Source: Terriglobales bacterium (lineage in GTDB: Bacteria; Acidobacteriota; Terriglobia; Terriglobales; Acidobacteriaceae). Taken from it: a DNA stretch of 64,000 bases. Every line of letters starts with the position of its first letter. Position 1 is the first letter of the stretch. The stretch lies in the NCBI GenBank assembly GCA_035487355.1, contig DATHMF010000073.1, positions 1 through 64,000 on the forward strand. Direction: 5' to 3'. This document shows, piece by piece, positions 48,749-57,235 of the stretch. A program made the translations under genes and the position numbers. A model generated the notes under the pieces. The model worked only from the letters and a program-made list of their open reading frames with translations, had not been told where the DNA came from and made no database searches.

Positions 48749-49504
48749 TTATTTCATGAGCGGTAATCGTTTTTCAAGTTCATCGATTCTAGACTCATAA
48801 CACTCTTGTGGCACGGTTGGGTCTTTGTAAAGCGTGCAGCGCTTGTCTCGGTCCGCCAGCCACTTTCGCTCCTCGGCTCGCAGGTCTTCCTTTTCGGCAG
48901 GTGATAATTTCTTGAGAAGCGATTGATAAACCCTGTTTAGTTCCACATCCAGTTTTGCCAGTGCGGGGTCGTAACATGTGGCCCGTTCGACTTCCTGTTG
49001 CGCTTTGTCGCAATCGTAGCTCGTTTTGTAGCGCGGGCTCTTCTGAATCGATACCGGAAGGAACTTCTTGCCGTTCCACTTATACTTAACCACCAGGGGC
49101 TTTTTCCGGCTGGTCCCGTCGTAAAAGGTTTCCACCAGCAATCCTTGCTGGACGCTCAATCTCAAGTTTCGGTTACCAAACAACGCATCATAGTTCTTTG
49201 GATCAATCTCAGCAATCTTTAGCTCAATCAGATGCCCCTTCGAGTTTCGCGAGAAGACTGAGTGGACATCAGGACCGGCAGTTCCGGTATTGCAAGTGCC
49301 GGCATCAACAACTGCTTCGTCCTCGCCATCTCCGGTAAAATCGTAGTAGATTACATTCTGAATATAGGCTCCCAGCGACTCGCAGCCGCTCGTCTTTACA
49401 ATTTCTTTCCACAATTCATTTTCTGTGATTTTCCGCGGCTTCTTTGCCGCTGCGATGGATAGCTGTGCCAGGCACAACAAGGCAATGGTTAGTAGAACAC
49501 GCAT
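48749..49504 (-). CDS. Secreted LprI-family (DUF1311) protein
   Basis: About 251 residues. ATG 49504 begins a signal peptide (MRVLLTIALLCLAQLSIAAA); the open frame extends to 50191 but that part is the antisense of the CMD gene. The middle region is an FG-GAP/VCBS-like beta domain (IYYDFTGDGEDEAVVDAGTC). The C-terminal DUF1311/LprI domain (SYDCDKAQQEVERATCYDPA, KLSPAEKEDLRAEERKWLA, DKRC) carries four Cys in the family pattern. LprI of mycobacteria inhibits lysozyme; this role is possible here. Confidence 0.82.
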   Translation of the reverse strand: MRVLLTIALLCLAQLSIAAAKKPRKITENELWKEIVKTSGCESLGAYIQNVIYYDFTGDGEDEAVVDAGTCNTGTAGPDVHSVFSRNSKGHLIELKIAEIDPKNYDALFGNRNLRLSVQQGLLVETFYDGTSRKKPLVVKYKWNGKKFLPVSIQKSPRYKTSYDCDKAQQEVERATCYDPALAKLDVELNRVYQSLLKKLSPAEKEDLRAEERKWLADRDKRCTLYKDPTVPQECYESRIDELEKRLPLMK

Positions 49505-49639
49505 TTGTGTCACCCATTGTGTTAACACTTCAACCTGGTCAGGAAATAAGCTCCTGATACACTCGAGAAAACCAAGGTGAAGCGCGCCGTAGGTTTTATT
49601 ATAGCGACACCTGATCTTTGATTCTGAACTGGAGACATC

Positions 49640-50170
49640 ATGGCCCGCATCAGCTACGTCGAACCCGACCAGGCACCACCTGAAGTAAAAGAAATTTACG
49701 ACACTGTTCTGAAAGGCAAGCCGGGTAGCATACAAAAAGCCCTGGCCCACCGCCCGGACATACTTAAGAACTTTCTCGCCTTCTATTCCAGCGTTGGCCG
49801 CCACATGGAGCGCCGGCTGTACGAGCTGGTCTACATCCGCGTTTCCATGATCAACCAGTGCCACTATTGACTGCAGCACCACCTCGCTTCGTCGAAGCGA
49901 GCCGGCCTTACACCCGACGATTGGAAAGCCCTCAAAAATCCAGCGCCGTCTTCTTTTACCGAAAAAGAAAAAGCCGCACTGGTCTTTGCCGAAAAACTTA
50001 CGCGCACGCCGTACGATATCAATGACAGCGACATCGCCGTCCTCAAACCGAACTTCAACGATGGCGAGATTGTTGAACTCGATCTTCTGGTGGGCCTGGT
50101 GAATCTGACCAACCGCTTCACCGATCCGTTGGGAATGGATCTGGAATTTCCGGCAACTCCGATTGAGTAG
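49640..50170 (+). CDS. CMD/AhpD-like peroxidase-related protein, probable selenoprotein (Sec77)
   Basis: Carboxymuconolactone decarboxylase-family protein of about 176 residues if the in-frame TGA at 49868-49870 is read as selenocysteine. The N-terminal part (ARISYVEPDQAPPEVKEIYD, GRHMERRLYELVYIRVSMINQ) leads to the redox site C74-H-Y-U77, followed in frame by LQHHLASSKRAGLTPDDWKA, FTEKEKAALVFAEKLTRTPY and VELDLLVGLVNLTNRF to a TAG at 50168. In homologues U77 is the second Cys of CxxC. Everything downstream is conserved-looking family sequence, so this is not a decayed tail. A SECIS-like hairpin follows the TGA. Alternatives are a point nonsense mutation or sequence error. Confidence 0.8.
49883..49901 (+). 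promoter_or_regulatory. Bacterial SECIS-like hairpin
   Basis: CTCGCTTC (49883-49890), loop GTC, GAAGCGAG (49894-49901): an 8-bp perfect stem. The loop starts 20 nt after the TGA and begins with G, both inside the published bacterial SECIS limits (spacing 16-37 nt, G in the first two loop positions). Its overlap with conserved coding sequence is normal for bacteria. Confidence 0.7.
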
Positions 50171-51121
50171 CGAGCAGTCAGCATTCGGCATTCAGCTTAA
50201 AGCTGGGTTTTGGTAGAGGACCACGCCGGCCCGTTACTCAAACGGTAATATTTCCGGTGCGGGGTCAAGTAGGCTGGGGGCCCCCACCCTTGTACAGTAG
50301 GGGGTACAAGCCTTAAGCCCTTCGTAATCAGCTTCTTAGGGAAAACGTAAGTAGAGGTGGAAAGGGACTTCAGGCTTGTGTACTAGGGTTGGTAGTTACT
50401 TTTCTGTTAGCTTTGGCAACGTGGGCCTTGGCATTCGGAAGTCAGCACCCACGGCAAGCCGGGGGCAGGCTCAGCATTCAGCCCTCAGCTAAAGCCCGGT
50501 GGCGCTACGGATTTTCAAAGAGCATTACCAATCGCGGCTCCGCGGCTAAAAACAAAGGCCGCTGGGCCGGCTGTATCCCGCGCATTCTTGAATGCCGGAT
50601 ACACTTTCGATCCCCATTATGATCCACAAGGTTGGGGAATGGAAGGTTTTGATACCACTTTGGCACTAAAGATCTCCTGGATAGTCTAATCAATCTGGCT
50701 ATAGCTTGTAGCGCCGCTTTGCTGCGCGCTGGCCTAGGGCAGCGCGGAAAGATTTTTATGGCAACCCAGGACTTACGTTCCATCGACTCCGCTCAGGACA
50801 GGCTCTGGGCTACCGAATGCCGCCCTTTCAGGGCTCGTGTGTCGTATTACCGCCGTTCTCGCAAGAGATAACATCCTTCGGCTTCGCTCAGGGCAGGCTA
50901 CGGGCACGAACGTAAACACTAAGGGACACCAGGCGAAAACCTTACACCGGCAAGACACAGCCGGGGACGGCTGTGCCACACGAACGAGGAAGCCTCACAA
51001 TGTCAAGCTTTTGGTGCCAGGATGGTGCCATCATATGGCGGTATCGTTATGGTATCAAGACGGTGCATTTCACGCGATCTGGGTCATCATAGTCTCAGGC
51101 AGCCGAGGAGGGTGCTTGAGG
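50171..51121. other. Long intergenic region with repeat debris
   Basis: About 950 bp with no gene I can support; the plus-strand frame continuous with 51122 lacks any motif. It contains CTTGTAC/GTACAAG (50289-50295, 50304-50310), a GGGGGCCCCC palindrome (50276-50285), and words shared with other spacers (CAGTCAGCATTCGG near 50.18 kb, ACAGCCGGGGACGGCTGTG near 50.96 kb, related to about 640-675). It looks like accumulated repeat fragments. Confidence 0.5.
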
Positions 51122-51577
51122 ATGAAGATTACGGAGCTTTTCGGCGGCGGGCGCCGCTGCCAGCATGTGTTTCAGAACGGCGACCAGTGCAAGGCCACGC
51201 CGCAGAAGGACAAGGCTTATTGTTTTTTTCATGACCCGGAGCAGCAGCAGAAGCGCTCGGCCGCGCGGCGGCAGGGGGGAGCGGCGGGGCGGCGGGCGCG
51301 GGCGGAGATTGTGTTGCCGGCTGATGGGCCGGTGAAGCCCCTGAAGGAGGTGGCGCAGCTTGAAGAGCTGATGGAAGAGACCATCCACAAGGTGCAGCGG
51401 GGGGAGATTGATCCGTATGTGGCCACTACGATCTGCTATCTGGCCAACAGCCTGTATGTTTTCAAGCAGCGAAATGCGGCCCACGCCAGCAAGGCCAAGG
51501 AAGAGAAAGTCTTCCAAAGGCGGCCCGATGGCAGTATCATTTTCGGTCCCAAGCCAGAGTTCGAGGAAGACGCGTAA
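51122..51577 (+). CDS. Small Cys/His-cluster protein
   Basis: A 151-residue protein with no recognised name. The N-terminus has a Cys-x9-Cys-x9-Cys-x3-His arrangement (RRCQHVFQNGDQCKATPQK, then YCFFHDPEQQ), a likely zinc-binding knuckle, followed by a basic helix rich in Arg/Ala (KRSAARRQGGAAGRRARAE) and a helical C-terminal half. Related small proteins occur in acidobacteria and planctomycetes as far as I recall. DNA or RNA binding is a guess. ATG 51122 follows GAGGAGGG. Confidence 0.65.
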   Translation: MKITELFGGGRRCQHVFQNGDQCKATPQKDKAYCFFHDPEQQQKRSAARRQGGAAGRRARAEIVLPADGPVKPLKEVAQLEELMEETIHKVQRGEIDPYVATTICYLANSLYVFKQRNAAHASKAKEEKVFQRRPDGSIIFGPKPEFEEDA

Positions 51578-51688
51578 AGGTTAACCACAAAGGACACTAA
51601 GGTTAAACACGAAGGACTAAGGCAAACCGCGGATTTCGCTGATTTTCGCGGATCAGATTTTGCCGTACTAGACCTTACAGCTTCTTAT

Positions 51689-53755
51689 CTACCAGACCTT
51701 ACAAACTTTATCTGGCGGTTTCACCATGGGCTGATCCTTTTTACACGAGAACGCTTGCGAGAACTCCGGCATGTTGACTACCACGCCGTTGATGCGGTAC
51801 TCGGGCGGCGAGTGCGGGTCGGTCAAAGCGTTCACCCGCAAATTCTCCGGACGCTCATTGGCACACGCCCACTGTGCGAAACCCACGAAGAAGCGCTGGT
51901 CAGGAGTGAGGTCTTCTACCGGCGCTAAGTCCTTGCCTTTGGTGGCGGCCTTCCAGGCGATGTAGCCCAAAATTTCCCCGCCTAGGTCGGCCACGTCTTC
52001 ACCCAGCGTCAGCTTGCTGTTGATGTGGATATCATCAACCACCACGTATTGCGCATACTGGTCAGAGACGCACTTGGTGCGCTCGTCGAATTTCTGGCGA
52101 TCATCTTTGCTCCACCAGTCTTTCAGGTTGCCCTTGGCGTCGAACTTGCTTCCTTCGTCGTCGAAGCCGTGGGTCAGCTCGTGGCCAATCGTTCCCCCGG
52201 TGTTTCCGTAATTGGGAGCGTCGTCAATTTTGGCGTCGTAGAGCGGAGGCTGCAGCACGCCCGCGGGGAAATTGATATCGTTCATTTGCGAGCTGTAGTA
52301 GGCGTTGACGGTGGGCGGGGTCATACCCCACTCGGTGCGGTCCACGGGCTGGCCGATCTTGTTGTAGTCGCGCCGGTTTTCGAAGGCCAGGGCGCGCTCG
52401 ACGTCGCCGAGAAAATCATTGCGCGTGATCGCGACCGAGCTGTAGTCGCGCCACTTGTCGGGATATCCGACTTTGTTGCGGATGCTGTGCAGCTTGGCCA
52501 GGGCCTGCTGCTTGGTTTCGGCGCTCATCCAGTCGAGCGACTGGATGCGCTGCTCCATGGCGTCTTCGATGAGCTTCACCATATCCTGCGTGCTTTTCTT
52601 CAGCTCCGGTGAAAAAACCTGGGCGACATAGGCCTGGCCAAGGGCTTCGCCGAGATCGCGGTCGGTGAACTGCACGCAGCGCCGCCAGCGCGGCTGCAGC
52701 TCCTTCGCCCCGCGCAGATATTTGGAGTAGAACTCGAAGTTCTCTTGCACGAAGGCCGAGGGGAGATAAGGAGCGTATCCGTTGGCGAGATGGAAGCGCA
52801 GGTAGGTCTTCCAGTTCTCCAGGGGCTCGGCGGCGAGCCGGGCGTTGACCTCTTTGAAGAATGCCGGAGGCACGACGTTGATAATTTCAAACGCCGGCAG
52901 CTTCAACTCGCGGATGTAAGACTTCCAGTCGAAGTTGGGCGTGAGCTGCTCGAGATCGGCGAGCTTGATTTTGTTCTTCTGCTTATAAGGATCGCGGCGC
53001 TCAACCCGCGTCATGGAAGCGCGGGCGAGCGAAGTCTCGATCTGCATGACGGTTTGGGCGTTCTTGCCGGCCGCCTCGGGGCTATCGCCCAGCAGCTCGA
53101 AGATCTTCTGCACGTGTTGCAGGTAACGCTCGCGCGTCTCTTTCGACTTGGCGTCGTCTTTAATGTAATAGTCACGGTCGGGCAGGCCGAGTCCGCCCTG
53201 GTTGAGAGCGGCGATTTGCTGGTCGGAGTCGTCGGGGTCTTGGCGTGATCCACTGTTAAACAGAATGCCTCCGCCGAGGGTCATCTGCAGCTTTGCCACG
53301 AGCGGGGCCAGATCGTGCGCGGACTTTACCCGGGCAATGGCATCGAGGTCGGGCTGCAGCGGAGCCAGTCCGCGCTTCTCGACGGCGGCTTCATCCACGC
53401 AGGCGGCATAGAAATTGCCGATCTTCTGGTTAGCAGCACCGGCCGGCGCTTTGCCCGTCGTTGAACTCGATGACGCCTGCTCCAGAATACCGCGCAGAAA
53501 GTTCAGGTTGTCCTGATAGAGCTTGCCGTAAACGCTCCACGATACCTGGTCAGGCGGAATGGGATTATTCTTTTTCCACCCACCGCAGGAGTACTGATAA
53601 AAATCCACGCAAGGGTCGGCCGACTTGTCCATGGATTTAACATCCAGGCTGGGCGAGTAGGGCAACACCAGTTTTTGAGTGGAAGGCTTCTGCGCAACCG
53701 CGGAAGAGATCAACATCAATGTAAGAAGAGAGTAGAAACCAAACGCTTTCAGCAT
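51689..53755 (-). CDS. M13 family (neprilysin/PepO-like) zinc metallopeptidase
   Basis: Secreted oligopeptidase of 688 residues with a signal peptide (FYSLLTLMLISSAVAQ). Family signatures are complete: VNAYYSSQMNDINFPAGVLQ (substrate-binding NAY), HELTH at residues 525-529 with the catalytic Glu and two zinc His, GEDVADLGG supplying the third ligand, and the C-terminal CKVW. Early Cys residues (PCVDFYQYSCGGW) match the first disulfide of M13 proteins. It probably degrades exogenous peptides in the periplasm or outside the cell. Confidence 0.95.
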   Translation of the reverse strand: MLKAFGFYSLLTLMLISSAVAQKPSTQKLVLPYSPSLDVKSMDKSADPCVDFYQYSCGGWKKNNPIPPDQVSWSVYGKLYQDNLNFLRGILEQASSSSTTGKAPAGAANQKIGNFYAACVDEAAVEKRGLAPLQPDLDAIARVKSAHDLAPLVAKLQMTLGGGILFNSGSRQDPDDSDQQIAALNQGGLGLPDRDYYIKDDAKSKETRERYLQHVQKIFELLGDSPEAAGKNAQTVMQIETSLARASMTRVERRDPYKQKNKIKLADLEQLTPNFDWKSYIRELKLPAFEIINVVPPAFFKEVNARLAAEPLENWKTYLRFHLANGYAPYLPSAFVQENFEFYSKYLRGAKELQPRWRRCVQFTDRDLGEALGQAYVAQVFSPELKKSTQDMVKLIEDAMEQRIQSLDWMSAETKQQALAKLHSIRNKVGYPDKWRDYSSVAITRNDFLGDVERALAFENRRDYNKIGQPVDRTEWGMTPPTVNAYYSSQMNDINFPAGVLQPPLYDAKIDDAPNYGNTGGTIGHELTHGFDDEGSKFDAKGNLKDWWSKDDRQKFDERTKCVSDQYAQYVVVDDIHINSKLTLGEDVADLGGEILGYIAWKAATKGKDLAPVEDLTPDQRFFVGFAQWACANERPENLRVNALTDPHSPPEYRINGVVVNMPEFSQAFSCKKDQPMVKPPDKVCKVW

Positions 53756-53883
53756 AGGACGGCCATTTTACGCCAAGCGCTCGCTTTTCGGCACGGCTGA
53801 GTAGCTCTTTAATATGTCACGAGATTGGGTAGCTTCTGGGATTGCACCACGATAAACTTGCCCGATACGTGATGTCTTCACAG

Positions 53884-54456
53884 ATGAGGCACAAACTCAT
53901 GCGTCCTGTTGTCCAACCCCGCGCTCTTTTATTGATTGTTCTGATGGCTGCTTGCAGTCTAGCGAAAAGTCAGGGTAGCCCCTCTGCGAAAGACAAAAAA
54001 GACAGCGACGCCTCTTACATGGTTCGTGCCAGATGGATGCGATTTGCGCCTGAGAACATGAAAAACACATGCATTGAAGTTTACAAAGACGGACGCTTTC
54101 ATCTGGAGAGGATCAATGGCCCCGCCGGGAGCGGACGAAATGAGGTTTACGAAGGTACGTTGTCTGAACCACAAATGAACGAGCTGCGTTCCATTATTGG
54201 TGAGAAAAGTTTTGAAGACCTGCATTCCCTGCCCAATGCCTGGGCACTGAGGACCGGTGGGCAAAGTCTAGATGCTGAAGTTCAGCGTGAAGACCAGATT
54301 CAGCGGTTCGCACTGGTTGACGATGGCCAGCACTCATTGCCATCTGCGATCACGCCGTTTCTGAAATGGATCGGCGGACTGAAACCTGATAGCTCTTCGC
54401 GCATCAAAAATGCAAAACTGTCCCTTTGTGCTGTCGCTGACTCTTTGCGGTACTGA
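53884..54456 (+). CDS. Hypothetical secreted protein
   Basis: Unrecognised protein of about 190 residues with an N-terminal signal (PRALLLIVLMAACSLAKSQG). The mature part contains KNTCIEVYKDGRFHLERING and EVYEGTLSEPQMNELRSIIG, a pattern shared by several uncharacterised acidobacterial proteins in which a short beta region precedes a helix. Start uncertain: the frame opens with TTG 53842, and ATGs exist at 53872, 53884 and 53899. It is divergent from the M13 gene. Confidence 0.6.
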   Translation: MRHKLMRPVVQPRALLLIVLMAACSLAKSQGSPSAKDKKDSDASYMVRARWMRFAPENMKNTCIEVYKDGRFHLERINGPAGSGRNEVYEGTLSEPQMNELRSIIGEKSFEDLHSLPNAWALRTGGQSLDAEVQREDQIQRFALVDDGQHSLPSAITPFLKWIGGLKPDSSSRIKNAKLSLCAVADSLRY

Positions 54457-54525
54457 CATTTCCGGTTCAGTAAGGAGACTAAGAGGGCTGCGGCAAAATG
54501 TGCGACGCTGGGCTAGACTCATTGC

Positions 54526-55164
54526 ATGATGAAAGCTGTGGGAACAGAAAGTATTGCGCTGTCAGGCAGGCACATTCGTCTCGAACCGCTGGACCACCGC
54601 CACGTCGCGGGCTTAGCCTCGGCCTCGGCAGATGATCCCTCCCTCTACCAGTGGAGTCCCGTCCCGCAGGGCAAGGTCGAGGCTACCAGCTACATCAACA
54701 CCGCCCTGGCCTGGCAGGACGCCGGCAGCGCGGTGCCGTTCGCGATTGTCCGCGCGGATGACGGGGTCGTTATCGGGTCTACACGCTTCTGGAACCTGGA
54801 GCGATGGTCATGGCCGCCGGGCCACCCGTCGCATGGCCGCAGCACGCCCGACGCCTGTGAGATCGGCTACACGTGGCTGACCCGCTCGGCAATCCGGAGT
54901 GCGGTCAACACCGAGGCCAAGCTGCTCATGCTGACCTATGCCTTTGAAACGTGGCAGGTGCTGCGTGTCTGCTTTCACACCGACGCGCGTAACCAGCGTT
55001 CCCGCGCTGCGCTGGAACGCATCGGCGGGAAGTTCGAAGGGATTCTCCGGGCCCATCGAATGGCTGCTGACTACATCGCTCGCGACTCGGTGCGTTATTC
55101 GATCGTGGCGGCGGAGTGGCCAGATGTGAAGCGACGGCTGAATCACCTCTTGGATCAAATCTGA
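54526..55164 (+). CDS. RimJ/RimL-type GNAT acetyltransferase
   Basis: A 212-residue acetyltransferase of the ribosomal-protein/tabtoxin type. IRLEPLDHRHVAGLASASAD begins the domain, FAIVRADDGVVIGSTRFWNL and CEIGYTWLTRSAIRSAVNTE form the core sheet, and RVCFHTDARNQRSRAALERIGGKFEGIL is the characteristic RimL motif B. Such enzymes acetylate N-termini of proteins or small amines. Two adjacent ATGs (54526, 54529) are possible starts. Not clearly co-transcribed with neighbours. Confidence 0.9.
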   Translation: MMKAVGTESIALSGRHIRLEPLDHRHVAGLASASADDPSLYQWSPVPQGKVEATSYINTALAWQDAGSAVPFAIVRADDGVVIGSTRFWNLERWSWPPGHPSHGRSTPDACEIGYTWLTRSAIRSAVNTEAKLLMLTYAFETWQVLRVCFHTDARNQRSRAALERIGGKFEGILRAHRMAADYIARDSVRYSIVAAEWPDVKRRLNHLLDQI

Positions 55165-55278
55165 TCGAGATTTCGCCGCCGGGCAAATAGCCGCGATTCA
55201 AACTGAGATACTCGCAATAATGCAGCGCGGCTGCTCTAAGGTGCTAGAATAAGAGAGACCTTCCTATGCGTGGACTCT

Positions 55279-56100
55279 ATGCATCCTGAGCTGGAAAGAC
55301 TGAAGTCGCTGCAGGACGTTGATCGTGAGATCCAGCGCCTCAATGACGAAATAGCCACCCTGCCGCGCCGGGTGGCTGAAATTGAAACCAAGTTGGTCAG
55401 CGTCAAAGCCCAGATCGAGCAGGAAAAAAACAAAATCAAGCAGAACGATGCAGCCAAGCGCGGGTTCGAATCAGAAATCCAGTCGCTGCAGCAAAAAATC
55501 TCCAAGTATCGTGAGCAGTCGCTGGATGTAAAAACCAACGAGCAATATAAGGCGCTGCTGCACGAAGTCGAGTTTGCCGAGAAACAGATTCGTGACCATG
55601 AAGAAAAAATCCTGGTTGCGATGGTCGAGGCCGAATCTCACGATAAGAATCTCAAGTCGGCTGAAGCCGAGCTCAAGACCCAAAGCGCCCTCATTGAAAA
55701 AGAAAAAATAGAAGCCCGTGCCCGCACCGAACAGGACGAAAAGGCACTGGCGGAGTGGCAGACCAAACGGCAGGAGCTGCGGAGTGGGGTTACAGCGCAG
55801 GTGCTGGAGCACTACGACCGCATCTTGCCGGTACGCAAGACGGCCCTGGCAGAAGCAATAGGCCAGAAATGTTCGGGTTGCAATGTCATGCTGCGCCCGC
55901 AGAAATACGACGAAATCCGCAGCAACGCCCAAATCATCACTTGTGATTCGTGCAGCCGCTTCTTGTTCTACGATCCATCCCACGAACCTCCTCCTCCGCC
56001 GGTCAAGCCAGTTCGCAAGCGGAAGGCCAAGTCTGAACCGACAGACAAGCCAGGGGAAGAGGCCGCCATCGAAGCCGACCAGGCCCCTGCCAGTCCGTAA
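55279..56100 (+). CDS. Coiled-coil protein with C4-type zinc ribbon
   Basis: About 273 residues: a long antiparallel coiled coil (residues 1-180, starting HPELERLKSLQDVDREIQRL) followed by a C4 zinc ribbon (GQKCSGCNVMLRPQKYDEIR and IITCDSCSRFLFYDP) and a disordered Pro/Lys-rich tail. This is the zf-RING_7/CT398-like family, common next to Nif3-type genes; family members are proposed to bind nucleic acid or tether partners. A GTG at 55270 could add three residues. It precedes the TPR gene by 34 bp. Confidence 0.85.
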   Translation: MHPELERLKSLQDVDREIQRLNDEIATLPRRVAEIETKLVSVKAQIEQEKNKIKQNDAAKRGFESEIQSLQQKISKYREQSLDVKTNEQYKALLHEVEFAEKQIRDHEEKILVAMVEAESHDKNLKSAEAELKTQSALIEKEKIEARARTEQDEKALAEWQTKRQELRSGVTAQVLEHYDRILPVRKTALAEAIGQKCSGCNVMLRPQKYDEIRSNAQIITCDSCSRFLFYDPSHEPPPPPVKPVRKRKAKSEPTDKPGEEAAIEADQAPASP

Positions 56101-56134
56101 CTGTTCGGCGGTTGCACGGGTGAAGGGAGTGCAT

Positions 56135-57235
56135 ATGTTCCGTTGTTTAAGTGTTATTTCTCTTGCCTGCCTGATACCTTTGAGCGCACTACCGCAACGC
56201 GGTGGCTCCAATTTTCCCAGCGCCCGTTCAAGCGTTTGTGAGCTACAAATCCACGTCGCTTATGAAGATGACCATCCTGCGGAAAGAATGCTGCAGGTAG
56301 ACCTGCTCAACAACAACGGTGGGACCACAGGACAGACCTTCACCGATGATCGCGGAGACGCCACATTCCAGGTCACCTCCGGCAATTACCGGGTGAGGAT
56401 TACAGGCGCCAATGTTGCTGAAACCACGTCGTCGTATTTCTCCGTGGATGGCCGTGAAATGACCCACATGGAATATGTCAACGTACATCGCCTGCCATCG
56501 AATTCGAATGCGCCCACTGGACCTGGGGGTACGGTTTCCGTAGCCGACCTTAATGTTCCGGGAGCTGCGGCCAAGGAGTTCCAGAAGGGAAACGAAGCGC
56601 TGCAAAAAAATGATTTGGAAGAGGCCCACAAGCATTTTGATAAGGCAATCAAGATTTATCCTTCGTATGCCGGAGCTTTCTTCGGCGAGGGGGTGCTGGA
56701 GTTCAAGTCTGGAGACAAGCAAAAGGCACGCCAGGACTTTGAAAAAACCCTTGCCCTCAATGACCACTTTGTGCCGGCCTACTTTAATCTGGCCCGCATG
56801 GCGGTCATGGATAACGATTATAAGCATGCCGATGATTTGCTTGGCAAGGCAAGCACAGCCGACCCGATGAATCCGGAAGGGCTGCTGCTGACCGCGCAAG
56901 TGGACCTGTTGCTCAATAACTTTGATGGAGCGATCGAAGGCGCCAAAAAGCTGCATGCCATGCCGCATGAACACTATGCCATAGTCCATCTGATCGCAGC
57001 GCATGCTTACCTCTCTAAAAATATGCCCAGCCCCGCTGCCGCCGAGTATAAACAATTCCTGGATGAAGCCCCGACGGACCCGCGAGCGTCAAAAGTCCGC
57101 GATGAATTGACAGCGCTGCTAAAATCACAGGATCGGCAACAAGCGCAGCAAGCACCGGGAGCTCAAGAGTCACAGGAGCAACAAGCGGCGCCCAGCGAAC
57201 CGAAAACGCCACAAGAGCCACAAGCAAACCACTGA
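56135..57235 (+). CDS. Secreted TPR-repeat protein with carboxypeptidase-regulatory-like domain
   Basis: About 366 residues. ATG 56135 has AGGGAG upstream and begins a signal peptide (CLSVISLACLIPLSALPQRG). An N-terminal beta-sandwich (LQIHVAYEDDHPAERMLQVD, GATFQVTSGNYRVRITG-like) resembles carboxypeptidase-regulatory folds. Three or so TPR units follow (AKEFQKGNEALQKNDLEEAH, YAGAFFGEGVLEFKSGDKQK, YFNLARMAVMDNDYKHADDL). The C-terminus is a Gln/Ala/Pro-rich tail. It is probably an envelope scaffold. Its stop overlaps the likely CTG start of the next gene. Confidence 0.82.
   Translation: MFRCLSVISLACLIPLSALPQRGGSNFPSARSSVCELQIHVAYEDDHPAERMLQVDLLNNNGGTTGQTFTDDRGDATFQVTSGNYRVRITGANVAETTSSYFSVDGREMTHMEYVNVHRLPSNSNAPTGPGGTVSVADLNVPGAAAKEFQKGNEALQKNDLEEAHKHFDKAIKIYPSYAGAFFGEGVLEFKSGDKQKARQDFEKTLALNDHFVPAYFNLARMAVMDNDYKHADDLLGKASTADPMNPEGLLLTAQVDLLLNNFDGAIEGAKKLHAMPHEHYAIVHLIAAHAYLSKNMPSPAAAEYKQFLDEAPTDPRASKVRDELTALLKSQDRQQAQQAPGAQESQEQQAAPSEPKTPQEPQANH

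Noticed and set aside
49505..50191. N-terminal extension of the LprI-like gene to 50191
   Set aside because: This part is antisense to the CMD gene; the signal peptide begins at ATG 49504.
50389..50622. Plus-strand ORF in the 50.2-51.1 kb spacer
   Set aside because: Low-complexity repeat words, no ribosome-binding site, no homology that I recognise.
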